A stretch of 64,000 bases of DNA, taken from positions 372,001 through 436,000 of the forward strand of contig NZ_CADFEB010000005.1 of the NCBI RefSeq assembly GCF_902833085.1. Direction: 5' to 3'. Source of the DNA: Burkholderia ubonensis. Its GTDB lineage: Bacteria > Pseudomonadota > Gammaproteobacteria > Burkholderiales > Burkholderiaceae. This document shows, piece by piece, positions 8,161-16,224 of the stretch. The position numbers were made by a program, and so were the translations under genes. The number at the start of each line of letters is the position of its first letter. Positions within the stretch are counted from its first letter, which is position 1. Below the pieces are notes generated by a model, which saw only the letters and a program-made list of their open reading frames with translations, did not search any database and was not told the origin of the DNA.

Positions 8161-9212
8161 AAGCAAAAAAAGTCCTGATCCTGGGTGTGAACGGCTTCAT
8201 CGGCCATCACCTGTCGAAGCGCATTCTTGAAACCACCGATTGGGAAGTGTTCGGCATGGACATGCAGACCGATCGGCTCGGCGATCTCGTCAACCACGAG
8301 CGGATGCATTTCTTCGAGGGCGACATCACGATCAACAAGGAGTGGGTCGAGTATCACGTGAAGAAATGCGACGTGATCCTGCCGCTCGTCGCGATCGCGA
8401 CGCCCGCCACCTACGTGCAGCAGCCGCTGCGCGTGTTCGAGCTCGACTTCGAGGCGAACCTGCCGATCGTGCGTTCGGCCGTGAAGTACGGCAAGCACCT
8501 CGTGTTCCCGTCGACCTCCGAGGTCTACGGGATGTGCGCGGACGAGCAGTTCGACCCGGACAACTCGGCCCTCACCTACGGCCCGATCAACAAGCCGCGC
8601 TGGATCTACGCGTGCTCGAAGCAGCTGATGGACCGCGTGATCTGGGGCTACGGGATGGAAGGCCTGAACTTCACGCTGTTCCGCCCGTTCAACTGGATCG
8701 GCCCGGGCCTCGACTCGATCTACACGCCGAAGGAAGGCAGCTCGCGCGTCGTCACGCAGTTCCTCGGCCACATCGTGCGCGGCGAGAACATCAGCCTCGT
8801 CGACGGCGGCTCGCAGAAGCGCGCGTTCACCGACATCGACGACGGCATCAGCGCGCTGATGAAGATCATCGAGAACCCGAACGGCGTCGCGTCGGGCAAG
8901 ATCTACAACATCGGGAATCCGAAGAATAACTTCTCGGTCCGCGAACTCGCGCACAAGATGCTCGAGCTCGCCGCCGAGTTCCCCGAGTACGCCGATTCCG
9001 CGAAGAACGTGAATCTCGTCGAGACCACGTCGGGCGCGTACTACGGCAAGGGCTACCAGGACGTGCAGAACCGCGTGCCGAAGATCGACAACACGATGCA
9101 GGAGCTCGGCTGGGCGCCGCAATCGACGTTCGACGAAGCGCTGCGCAAGATCTTCGAGGCGTACCGCGGCCACGTCGCCGACGCGCGCGCGCTCGTCGAA
9201 CAGCAAGGCTGA
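8157..9212 (+). CDS. arnA: UDP-glucuronic acid oxidative decarboxylase (ArnA C-terminal domain as a separate protein)
   Basis: A 351-residue NAD-dependent extended SDR enzyme making UDP-4-keto-pentose from UDP-glucuronate. The nucleotide motif GVNGFIG is at residues 10-16; FPSTSEVYG carries the active-site S121/E122; YACSK gives Y151 and K155. It aligns with the C-terminal half of E. coli ArnA. ATG 8157 overlaps the preceding stop by 4 bp. The UDP-glucose dehydrogenase (Ugd) that supplies UDP-glucuronate is not in this window. The start is well supported because the dinucleotide fold begins directly (MKAKKVLILG). Confidence 0.93.
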   Translation: MKAKKVLILGVNGFIGHHLSKRILETTDWEVFGMDMQTDRLGDLVNHERMHFFEGDITINKEWVEYHVKKCDVILPLVAIATPATYVQQPLRVFELDFEANLPIVRSAVKYGKHLVFPSTSEVYGMCADEQFDPDNSALTYGPINKPRWIYACSKQLMDRVIWGYGMEGLNFTLFRPFNWIGPGLDSIYTPKEGSSRVVTQFLGHIVRGENISLVDGGSQKRAFTDIDDGISALMKIIENPNGVASGKIYNIGNPKNNFSVRELAHKMLELAAEFPEYADSAKNVNLVETTSGAYYGKGYQDVQNRVPKIDNTMQELGWAPQSTFDEALRKIFEAYRGHVADARALVEQQG

Positions 9213-9225
9213 GCGGGACGCACGC

Positions 9226-10122
9226 TTGGCTCGCATCGTCCTCAAGATCGACGTCGACACGCTGCGCGGCACGCGCGAGGGCGTGCCGAACCTCGCGCGC
9301 ATCTTCGACCGCTTCAGCGCGCGCGCGACCTTCCTCTTCAGCCTCGGGCCCGACCATACCGGCTGGGCGCTGCGGCGCGTGTTCCGCCCCGGGTTCCTGA
9401 AGAAGGTGTCGCGCACGTCGGTGGTCGAGCATTACGGCGTGAAGCAGCTGATGTACGGCGTGCTGCTGCCGGGCCCCGACATCGGCCGCCGCGCGATCGC
9501 CGACATGCGCGCGATCCACGAGGCCGGCTTCGAATGCGGGATCCATACGTGGGATCACGTGTACTGGCAGGACAACGTGCGCGCGCGCGACCGCGACTGG
9601 ACCGCGCGTGAAATGCAGAAAAGCCACGCGCGCTTCGTCGAGATCTTCGGCGCGCCGCCCGTCACGCACGGCGCGGCGGGCTGGCAGATGAACGACGCGG
9701 CATTCGAGCAGATCGACGCGTGGGGCATGCGCTACGCGTCCGACGGCCGCGGCCATTCGCCGTACCTGCCGGTCGTCGGCGGCAGGACGCTCGCGCACGT
9801 GCAGATGCCGACGACGCTGCCGACGCTCGACGAAGTGCTCGGCATCGACGGCGTCGATACGCACAACGTCGCCGCGCATATCCTCAAGTTCACCGAAACC
9901 AATCCGCACGACCAGGTCTTCACGCTGCATGCGGAGCTGGAAGGCCAGAAGCTCGCGCCGGTGTTCGAGCAGCTGCTCGCCGGCTGGCGTGCGCAAGGCC
10001 ATACGTTCGCGACGATGGGCGACTATCACGCGACGCTGGACCGCGACACGCTGCCATCGTACCCTGTCACGTGGGGCGAGATTCCGGGCCGGTCGGGCGA
10101 GCTGATCGTCCAGCCCGACTGA
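9226..10122 (+). CDS. arnD: 4-deoxy-4-formamido-L-arabinose-phosphoundecaprenol deformylase
   Basis: A polysaccharide-deacetylase-like (NodB fold) enzyme of 298 residues that removes the formyl group once the sugar is on the lipid carrier. The N-terminal metal/catalytic aspartates sit in KIDVDTLRG (D9, D11), and the histidine motif is in CGIHTWDHVYWQ. HGAAGWQMND and a late HAELEG are further NodB-type elements. It starts at TTG 9226, 13 bp after the arnA decarboxylase stop. It is the last arn gene here: a 10-bp GC stem follows at 10129-10156 and then bcp begins with its own spacing. Confidence 0.9.
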   Translation: MARIVLKIDVDTLRGTREGVPNLARIFDRFSARATFLFSLGPDHTGWALRRVFRPGFLKKVSRTSVVEHYGVKQLMYGVLLPGPDIGRRAIADMRAIHEAGFECGIHTWDHVYWQDNVRARDRDWTAREMQKSHARFVEIFGAPPVTHGAAGWQMNDAAFEQIDAWGMRYASDGRGHSPYLPVVGGRTLAHVQMPTTLPTLDEVLGIDGVDTHNVAAHILKFTETNPHDQVFTLHAELEGQKLAPVFEQLLAGWRAQGHTFATMGDYHATLDRDTLPSYPVTWGEIPGRSGELIVQPD

Positions 10123-10128
10123 TCCACG

Positions 10129-10156
10129 CGGGCAGGCGACGCCATGCGCCTGCCCG
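10129..10156 (+). terminator. GC-rich hairpin after arnD (no clear T-tract)
   Basis: CGGGCAGGCG (10129-10138) pairs perfectly with CGCCTGCCCG (10147-10156) across an 8-nt loop, directly after the arnD stop. No run of T follows, so termination here would be partial or need other factors. Confidence 0.45.
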
Positions 10157-10261
10157 TCGACGCGGCCGCCGCCGCGCCCTTCCCTGTGCGGCGACGCGAG
10201 TCGCGCCGTCACCCACGCGCGCCGTCGCCAAGGCGCCCTCCCATAACAACAGGAGAAACAC

Positions 10262-10723
10262 GTGTCCGTCGAAGTTGACCGTCAAGTTCCCGATTTCACC
10301 GCACCGGCCACCGGCGGCGATCTTTCGCTGTCCGACCTGCGGGGCAAGAAGCTCGTGCTGTATTTCTATCCGAAGGACAACACGCCCGGCTGCACGACCG
10401 AGGGGCTGCAGTTCCGCGATCTCTATCCGAAGTTCAAGAAGGCCGGCGCGGAAATCGTCGGCGTGTCGCGCGACAGCCTGCGCTCGCATGACAATTTCAA
10501 GGCAAAGCTCGAGCTGCCGTTCGCATTGATTTCCGATGCCGACGAAGCGTTGTGCACGCTGTTCGATGTCATCAAGATGAAGAAAATGTATGGCAAGGAA
10601 GTGCGCGGCATCGAGCGCTCGACGTTCCTGATCGACGCCGACGGCGTGCTTCGCCAGGCATGGCGCGGCATCAAGGTGCCGGGTCACGTGGACGACGTGC
10701 TGGGTGCTGTACAAGCGCTTTGA
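10262..10723 (+). CDS. bcp: thioredoxin-dependent thiol peroxidase (BCP/PrxQ family)
   Basis: A 153-residue peroxiredoxin reducing H2O2 and organic hydroperoxides. The peroxidatic cysteine C44 lies in DNTPGCTTEGLQFRD; the conserved Thr is at 41. The classical BCP resolving cysteine five residues later is absent (leucine/glutamine region instead), and the only other cysteine is C98 in DEALCTLF. The enzyme is therefore either a 1-Cys form or uses C98. It starts at GTG 10262, preceded by an AGGAG Shine-Dalgarno. Downstream are a promoter-like box and a strong terminator (10731-10876). Confidence 0.9.
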   Translation: MSVEVDRQVPDFTAPATGGDLSLSDLRGKKLVLYFYPKDNTPGCTTEGLQFRDLYPKFKKAGAEIVGVSRDSLRSHDNFKAKLELPFALISDADEALCTLFDVIKMKKMYGKEVRGIERSTFLIDADGVLRQAWRGIKVPGHVDDVLGAVQAL

Positions 10724-10730
10724 GGCGCGC

Positions 10731-10876
10731 TATATTGGGCCGCAATGAATGCCAGTCCGCCCCATATTTCTCGTAGCTGCGCCGGTGCTCGTAGCAATGC
10801 TTTCCGGCACCTGACGCGCATCACGACGGTATCAGCCGAGCCGCATGTCCCGGTCGACGGGGCAGCGGCTTTTTTT
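10731..10876 (+). ncRNA. candidate small RNA between bcp and the PIN-PhoH gene
   Basis: A sigma70-like promoter, TGTACA (10708-10713), 17 bp, TATATT (10731-10736), overlaps the bcp 3' end. A transcript starting near 10743 would end at a strong intrinsic terminator: the arms AGCCGC (10839-10844) and GCGGCT (10865-10870) are extended by a 7-bp inner stem and followed by seven T. An internal GGTGC/GCACC stem also exists. The stretch has no convincing ORF. Alternatively the hairpin is only the bcp terminator, 115 nt downstream of the stop. Not matched to any named RNA family. Confidence 0.35.
10839..10876 (+). terminator. Rho-independent terminator downstream of bcp
   Basis: Outer stem AGCCGC/GCGGCT and inner stem TGTCCCG/CGGGGCA (with one wobble) around a 5-nt loop, one bulged A, then T7 at 10870-10876. 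Confidence 0.8.
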
Positions 10877-11057
10877 ATGGTCTGCGCGCCGGCGCTCGGT
10901 CCGGCCCTTCACCCGTCAAGGAGTTGACCGACACTTAGGCGAACCGGCTAAACGAAATTCATGTGCGCCACCGCGCGCAAACCGCACGCGTGTTCGTCAC
11001 GCAGCAGGATGCGATCAGCGGCGCACCCCAGCGACACGATTCCTCCCGAGGGACACC

Positions 11058-12866
11058 ATGCCTTTGCCTACCCCCCCCAGCAAGCTCGGCAGCCTGCTGC
11101 CGCCCGACGAATACAAGGCGAAAGCGCGGCCGACGAAAGCTGCAAAGAAATCCGCCGAAGGGGACGTTTCCACGGCCGCTGACTACGGTCCGGCTAGCGT
11201 GGCCCAACCGATGACGCAAGCCGCCAACGCCGCCGCCGCACAACTTCGTGCGGTCGCGTCGGCACCTGAAGCCGCGAGCGCGCCCGCGCGCAGCCGCAAG
11301 ACCAAGCAGACGGCCGCGCTGCTGCAGCCCGTGCCGGCGCCCGTCGAGCCCGCCGCGCCGGTCGCGCGCGCAGAGAAACCCGCCGCCGCCAAACCGGTCG
11401 CGGCGGTTGCAGCCGCCGCGAGCGAAGCCGGCGCGGCAACCAGGTCGCGCGGCCGCAAGGCCGCCGAGGCCGAGATGCAGAAGCTGTTCGTGCTCGACAC
11501 GAACGTGCTGATGCACGATCCGAGCAGCCTCTTCCGCTTCGAGGAACACGACGTTTATCTGCCGATGATGACGCTCGAGGAACTCGACAATCACAAGAAG
11601 GGGATGTCGGAAGTCGCGCGCAACGCGCGCCAGGTGAGCCGCACGCTCGATGCGCTCGTCGCCGATGCGGGCCCGATCACGAACGGCATTCCGCTGTCGC
11701 GCCTCGGCAGCCGCGAGGCGCTCGGCCGCCTGTACTTCCAGACGACGCTCGCCAACATTCCGCCCGTCGAGGGCCTGCCGGAAGGCAAGGCCGACAACCA
11801 GATCCTCGGCGTCGTGCGCGCGCTGCAGCGCGACCGGCCGGACCGCCAGGTCGTGCTGGTGTCGAAAGACATCAACATGCGGATCAAGGCGCACGCGCTC
11901 GGCCTGCCCGCCGAAGACTACTTCAACGACCAGGTGCTCGAGGACAAGGATCTCCTCTACACCGGCGTACGCGAGCTGCCGCAGGACTTCTGGACCCGGC
12001 ACGCGAAGGGCATGGAGAGCTGGCAGGACACGAAGACGGGCACCACGTACTACCGCGTGACCGGCCCGCTCGTCACGTCGATGCTGGTCAACGAGTTCGT
12101 CTATCTCGAGCCGCAGAACGGCGAGCCGACGTTCCATGCGCTCGTGCGCGAACTGAACGGCAAGACGGCGCTCCTGCAGACGCTGCGCGACTACAGCCAC
12201 CACAAGAACAACGTGTGGGGGATCACCGCGCGCAACCGCGAGCAGAACTTCGCGCTGAACCTGCTGATGAATCCGGAGATCGACTTCGTCACGCTGCTCG
12301 GCCAGGCCGGCACCGGCAAGACGCTCGTCGCGCTCGCGGCGGGCCTCGCGCAGGTGCTCGACGACAAGCGCTACAACGAGATCATCGTGACGCGCGCGAC
12401 CGTGCCGGTCGGCGAGGACATCGGCTTCCTGCCCGGCACCGAGGAAGAGAAGATGCAGCCGTGGATGGGCGCATTCGACGACAACCTCGAGGTGCTGCAG
12501 AAGACCGACGACGCAGCCGGCGAATGGGGCCGCGCGGCGACGCAGGAACTGATCCGCTCGCGCCTGAAGGTCAAGAGCATGAACTTCATGCGCGGCCGCA
12601 CGTTCGTCGACAAGTACCTGATCATCGACGAGGCGCAGAACCTGACGCCGAAGCAGATGAAGACGCTCGTCACGCGCGCAGGCCCCGGCACGAAGATCGT
12701 CTGCCTCGGCAACATCGCGCAGATCGATACGCCGTACCTGACGGAAGGCAGCTCGGGCCTCACTTACGTCGTCGACCGCTTCAAGGGCTGGGGACACAGC
12801 GGCCACGTGACGCTCGCGCGCGGCGAACGCTCGCGGCTCGCCGACTACGCGTCCGACATCCTGTAA
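11058..12866 (+). CDS. PIN-PhoH family ATPase/ribonuclease (YlaK-like)
   Basis: A 602-residue two-domain protein, probably an ATP-dependent RNA-acting enzyme. A PIN nuclease-like domain starts at residue 142 (KLFVLDTNVLMHDP, metal Asp D147) and runs to about 280. The PhoH domain has Walker A GQAGTGKT (415-422) and Walker B LIIDEAQN (521-528). Residues 20-140 are an Ala/Pro/Lys-rich, probably disordered tail, unusually long for the family. I used the ATG at 11058 (MPLPTPPSKL) because the frame upstream to 10845 crosses the bcp terminator. The gene ends just before a strong terminator, so it is probably monocistronic. Confidence 0.88.
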   Translation: MPLPTPPSKLGSLLPPDEYKAKARPTKAAKKSAEGDVSTAADYGPASVAQPMTQAANAAAAQLRAVASAPEAASAPARSRKTKQTAALLQPVPAPVEPAAPVARAEKPAAAKPVAAVAAAASEAGAATRSRGRKAAEAEMQKLFVLDTNVLMHDPSSLFRFEEHDVYLPMMTLEELDNHKKGMSEVARNARQVSRTLDALVADAGPITNGIPLSRLGSREALGRLYFQTTLANIPPVEGLPEGKADNQILGVVRALQRDRPDRQVVLVSKDINMRIKAHALGLPAEDYFNDQVLEDKDLLYTGVRELPQDFWTRHAKGMESWQDTKTGTTYYRVTGPLVTSMLVNEFVYLEPQNGEPTFHALVRELNGKTALLQTLRDYSHHKNNVWGITARNREQNFALNLLMNPEIDFVTLLGQAGTGKTLVALAAGLAQVLDDKRYNEIIVTRATVPVGEDIGFLPGTEEEKMQPWMGAFDDNLEVLQKTDDAAGEWGRAATQELIRSRLKVKSMNFMRGRTFVDKYLIIDEAQNLTPKQMKTLVTRAGPGTKIVCLGNIAQIDTPYLTEGSSGLTYVVDRFKGWGHSGHVTLARGERSRLADYASDIL

Positions 12867-12906
12867 CGCAGCCTGCCGGCCGATTCAGGCCGGTTCGCGA
12901 AAGCAC

Positions 12907-12943
12907 AACGGCGCTCCCGAAACGGAGCGCCGTTTTTATTTTT
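12907..12943 (+). terminator. Rho-independent terminator after the PIN-PhoH gene
   Basis: The perfect 11-bp stem AACGGCGCTCC / GGAGCGCCGTT around CGAAAC, followed by a T-rich tail (TTTTTATTTTT). Confidence 0.92.
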
Positions 12944-13107
12944 GGGGTCGAAAGCATTGCGCGGCAGTGTCACGCAACAACCACTCGTTACGCGCGAAAC
13001 TTCAAGTAAATTCTCAAGAACGGTTGCCTAAGCCCCGTCGGAGCGACTACCATCGGGCCTATCCGTTGTCATATGAATTGCGAGCGCGCCGCGCTCGCCC
13101 GCCTGTC

Positions 13108-14166
13108 ATGCTTCGAATCTGGCTTCCCGTCGCCGTCGTCTCGCTGCTTGCGGCCTGTTCCAGCGTGCCGCCGCAGTCGGCTTCGCGCTCGTCGGGCATG
13201 AAGATCACGACGCCCCGCGCCTTCGCCCCGCCCGCCAATTTCCCGAAATTCGTCGACCACAGCGTCGGCCAGGAAGAAATCTCGATCCAGGCGATGAGCC
13301 TCGTCGGCGTCCCGTACCGCTGGGGCGGCAATACGCCGGACAGCGGCTTCGACTGCAGCGGGCTCGTGCGCTACGTGGTCGGCCGCGCGGCGGACGTGAA
13401 CCTGCCGCGCACGACCGCCGACATGAGCGGCCGCGGCATGTCGATCGACCCCGAACAGGTCGCGCCGGGCGACCTGATCTTCTTCAACACGACCGGCCGG
13501 CCGCATTCGCACGTCGGCATCTATGTCGGCAAGCTGCGCTTCGTCAACGCGCCGTCGACCGGCGGCACCGTGCGGCTCGACTACTTGACGAACCCGTACT
13601 GGGCGAAGCGCTTCGACGGGATTCGCCGCGTCGCGCCACCAAAGTCGCAACCGACGCCGTTCGATGCGCCGACTTATGAAGCGCGGCGCGACGACGTGCC
13701 GCGCGCGCAGCCGGCGGCGCCCGCGCCTGTCGTAACGGCAGCAGCGCCGCGGCAGCCCGCTTTTGCGGCTGCGCAGCCGAGCGTGTCGCCGGCGCCGGCT
13801 CCGATTGCGCCTGTCGCAACAGCCGCGTCGGCGGCGCCTGCCGATGCGTACGAACCGCCGCCGCCGCGCATGGCCGTGGCCCAGCAACAGGCCTCGTCCG
13901 TGGGCGGCGCCGCCGCCCAGACGGCAAACGCGACGCCGGTCGGCACACCGGAAGTCGGCACGCCGATTCCGACGACGGCGCTAACGGCCGCCGAGGCCGC
14001 CGCATTCGATGCGGAACCGCCGCCCGCCGCCGCGCCCCGTCAAGCGCGCATCGCCGAGTCCGACGCCGTGCAGGTGCTGCGCGCGTCGACGCGATCCGCG
14101 CCCGTCAGCGCGCGCACCGGCACGGCCGATGATCCGATTGCACGATTCGCCAACGGAAATGACTGA
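13108..14166 (+). CDS. NlpC/P60 family lipoprotein (cell-wall endopeptidase)
   Basis: A 352-residue envelope lipoprotein. A type II signal peptide ends in the lipobox LLAAC (C17). The NlpC/P60 domain (about 55-165) has the catalytic Cys in FDCSGL (C83) and His in RPHSHVGIYV (H135), so it should cleave peptidoglycan stem peptides. From about residue 175 to the end the protein is a low-complexity Ala/Pro/Val tail of about 175 residues. I chose ATG 13108, at the signal peptide; the frame is open to 12967, but the extension would bury the signal sequence. A GC hairpin (14170-14189) follows the stop. Confidence 0.88.
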   Translation: MLRIWLPVAVVSLLAACSSVPPQSASRSSGMKITTPRAFAPPANFPKFVDHSVGQEEISIQAMSLVGVPYRWGGNTPDSGFDCSGLVRYVVGRAADVNLPRTTADMSGRGMSIDPEQVAPGDLIFFNTTGRPHSHVGIYVGKLRFVNAPSTGGTVRLDYLTNPYWAKRFDGIRRVAPPKSQPTPFDAPTYEARRDDVPRAQPAAPAPVVTAAAPRQPAFAAAQPSVSPAPAPIAPVATAASAAPADAYEPPPPRMAVAQQQASSVGGAAAQTANATPVGTPEVGTPIPTTALTAAEAAAFDAEPPPAAAPRQARIAESDAVQVLRASTRSAPVSARTGTADDPIARFANGND

Positions 14167-14169
14167 TTC

Positions 14170-14189
14170 GCGCGGCGTTGACGCCGCGC
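14170..14189 (+). terminator. short GC hairpin after the NlpC/P60 gene
   Basis: GCGCGGCG and CGCCGCGC pair around TTGA, 3 bp after the stop. There is only a weak T-rich tail (TGCGTTCTC). Confidence 0.4.
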
Positions 14190-14369
14190 TGCGTTCTCAT
14201 CACGGGCAAGCTCCGCCCGATTGCGCTCTGCACTTGTAGAGATGATCGGCACATCGAACGGCATACGGTCGCCGTAGCCCGAGCCCGGCTCGGCGCCCCG
14301 TCCTGCTTCCCCCCGCCGTACCCCTGATCCGCAGAGCCCTCATCCGCACTCTGCATTCCAACCCGCCCG

Positions 14370-14414
14370 ACCAAATAAAAAGCGCCGCAGCCTGTCGGCA
14401 TGCGGCGCTTTCGA
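14370..14414 (-). terminator. Rho-independent terminator downstream of pit
   Basis: The stem AAAGCGCCGCA / TGCGGCGCTTT with an 11-nt loop; read on the minus strand it is followed by TTTTTATTTGG. It serves the pit-DUF47 transcript and could also stop plus-strand reading. Confidence 0.85.
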
Positions 14415-14437
14415 TGTGAAGCGTCGTTCGGGCGCGA

Positions 14438-15448
14438 TCAGAAGATCCGATGGCCGAGCCACCAGCCGCCCGCCGCGAACAGCGCGGACGCCGGCAGCGT
14501 CAGCACCCACGCCCACACGATGTTGCCGGCGACACCCCAGCGCACGGCCGACAGCTTCTGCGTCGCGCCGACGCCGACGATCGCGCCGGTGATCGTATGG
14601 GTCGTCGACACCGGAATGCCGAGGAACGACGCGATGAACAGCGTCATTGCGCCGCCCGTCTCCGCGCAGAACCCGCCGACCGGCTTCAGCTTGGTGATCT
14701 TCTGGCCCATCGTGCGCACGATCCGCCAGCCGCCGAACAGCGTGCCGAGGCCCATCGACAGGTAGCACGCACCGATCACCCATGCCGGCGGTGCGTCGGA
14801 GCCCGCCGACGCGTAGCCGGTCGCGATCAGCAGCATCCAGATGATGCCGATCGTCTTCTGCGCATCGTTACCGCCGTGGCCGAGGCTGTACAGCCCTGCC
14901 GACAGCAGCTGCAGACGACGGAACCGCCGGTCGACCTTGCTCGGCGCGGTGCGGAAGTACAGCCACGACACGCCGAGCATGAACAGCGAACCGAGGATGA
15001 AGCCGAGCAGCGGCGAGATGAAGATGAACGCGATCGTCTTCATCAGGCCGTCGATGTTCAGCGATCCCCAGCCCGACTTCGCGAGCGCCGAGCCGACGAG
15101 GCCGCCGATCAGCGCGTGCGACGAGCTCGACGGGATCCCGTAGTACCAGGTGATCACGTTCCAGGCGATCGCGCCGACGAGCGCGCCGAACACGACATAG
15201 TGGTCGACGATCCCGGGATCGATCGTGCCTTTGCCGACGGTCTGCGCGACCTTCAGGTGGAAGATGAAATACGCAATGACGTTGAACGCGGCGGCAAACG
15301 CGACCGCCTGCTGAGGCTTCAGCACCCCGGTGGACACGACGGTGGCGATCGAGTTCGCCGCGTCGTGGAAGCCGTTCATGAAGTCGAATACGAGCGCGAC
15401 GAGCACCAGCGCCGCGACCATCCATAGGGCAAGTTGTATCGAATGCAT
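14438..15448 (-). CDS. pit: low-affinity inorganic phosphate transporter, PiT family
   Basis: A 336-residue inner-membrane permease co-transporting metal-phosphate with H+. It has about ten hydrophobic segments and the two PiT signatures: FDFMNGFHDAANSIATVV near the N-terminus, and GGNDAQKTIGII in the middle with GIPVSTTHTITGAI after it. It is the second gene of a two-gene unit: the DUF47 gene ends 10 bp upstream of its start. Pit next to DUF47 (PhoU-like) is a widespread arrangement, and the DUF47 protein is thought to control the transporter. A good terminator follows. Confidence 0.93.
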   Translation of the reverse strand: MHSIQLALWMVAALVLVALVFDFMNGFHDAANSIATVVSTGVLKPQQAVAFAAAFNVIAYFIFHLKVAQTVGKGTIDPGIVDHYVVFGALVGAIAWNVITWYYGIPSSSSHALIGGLVGSALAKSGWGSLNIDGLMKTIAFIFISPLLGFILGSLFMLGVSWLYFRTAPSKVDRRFRRLQLLSAGLYSLGHGGNDAQKTIGIIWMLLIATGYASAGSDAPPAWVIGACYLSMGLGTLFGGWRIVRTMGQKITKLKPVGGFCAETGGAMTLFIASFLGIPVSTTHTITGAIVGVGATQKLSAVRWGVAGNIVWAWVLTLPASALFAAGGWWLGHRIF

Positions 15449-15458
15449 CGTGTTCCGC

Positions 15459-16085
15459 TCAGGCGTTTTCCAGCACGATGCCTTCGATGATGTTCGCGAC
15501 GTCCTCGCATTTGTCGGTGATCTCTTCGAGCAGCTCGTAGATCGCCTTCAGCTTGATGAGGTTCTTCACGTCGTTTTCTTCGCGGAACAGCTTCGACATC
15601 GCCGCGCGCAGCACGCGGTCCGCCTCCGATTCCCAGCGGTCGATCTCCTCGCACGCCTTGAGGATCTGCGCGGACTGCTTCATGTCCGACAGCAGCGCGA
15701 CGGCCTGCTGCACGTGCTGCGCCGACTGCGTGACGATATGCGCGAGCTGGCTCGCCTCGGACGTCACCGCCTGCACGTCGTACAGCGACACGGCGGTCGC
15801 GACGTCCTCCATCAGGTCGAGGATGTCGTCCATCGTCGTGATCAGCTTGTGGATCTCGTCGCGGTCGAGCGGCGTGATGAACGTCTTGTGGAGCAGATCG
15901 ATCGCTTCGTGCGTCAGCTTGTCAGCGGCCTTCTCGGCCAGCTGCACATTCTGCTTGTGAATCTCGGCGTCGGCGAGATTGTCGATCAGCAGTTCGAGTT
16001 CGCGGCCACCGGAAACGATGTACTTCGCGTGCGCGTTGAAGATTTCGAAGAACTTGCCCTCGGTGGGCATGAATCGACCGAACAT
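15459..16085 (-). CDS. DUF47 (PhoU-like) protein partner of Pit
   Basis: A 208-residue all-helical cytoplasmic protein of the TIGR00153/DUF47 family. Seen here are KFFEIFNAHA at the start, acidic/His motifs such as DRDEIHKLITTMDDILDLMEDVA in the middle, and WESEADRVLRAAMSKLFR before KCEDVANIIEGIV at the end; the acidic repeats resemble the metal-binding E/D motifs of PhoU. It is read first, 10 bp ahead of pit, and so is probably the regulatory or accessory subunit of phosphate import. Confidence 0.88.
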   Translation of the reverse strand: MFGRFMPTEGKFFEIFNAHAKYIVSGGRELELLIDNLADAEIHKQNVQLAEKAADKLTHEAIDLLHKTFITPLDRDEIHKLITTMDDILDLMEDVATAVSLYDVQAVTSEASQLAHIVTQSAQHVQQAVALLSDMKQSAQILKACEEIDRWESEADRVLRAAMSKLFREENDVKNLIKLKAIYELLEEITDKCEDVANIIEGIVLENA

Positions 16086-16224
16086 GGAATTCCTGAAAGA
16101 TGGTCAAACGGCTGTCACAAAAATCGGCGACATTGTACCGTTTCCCGTCCGGCGCGCACATGAAGCGTGCGCGCGCACCGAGACGGGATACAACGTTTCG
16201 TGAAATAGGGGTTTACAACCGGCG

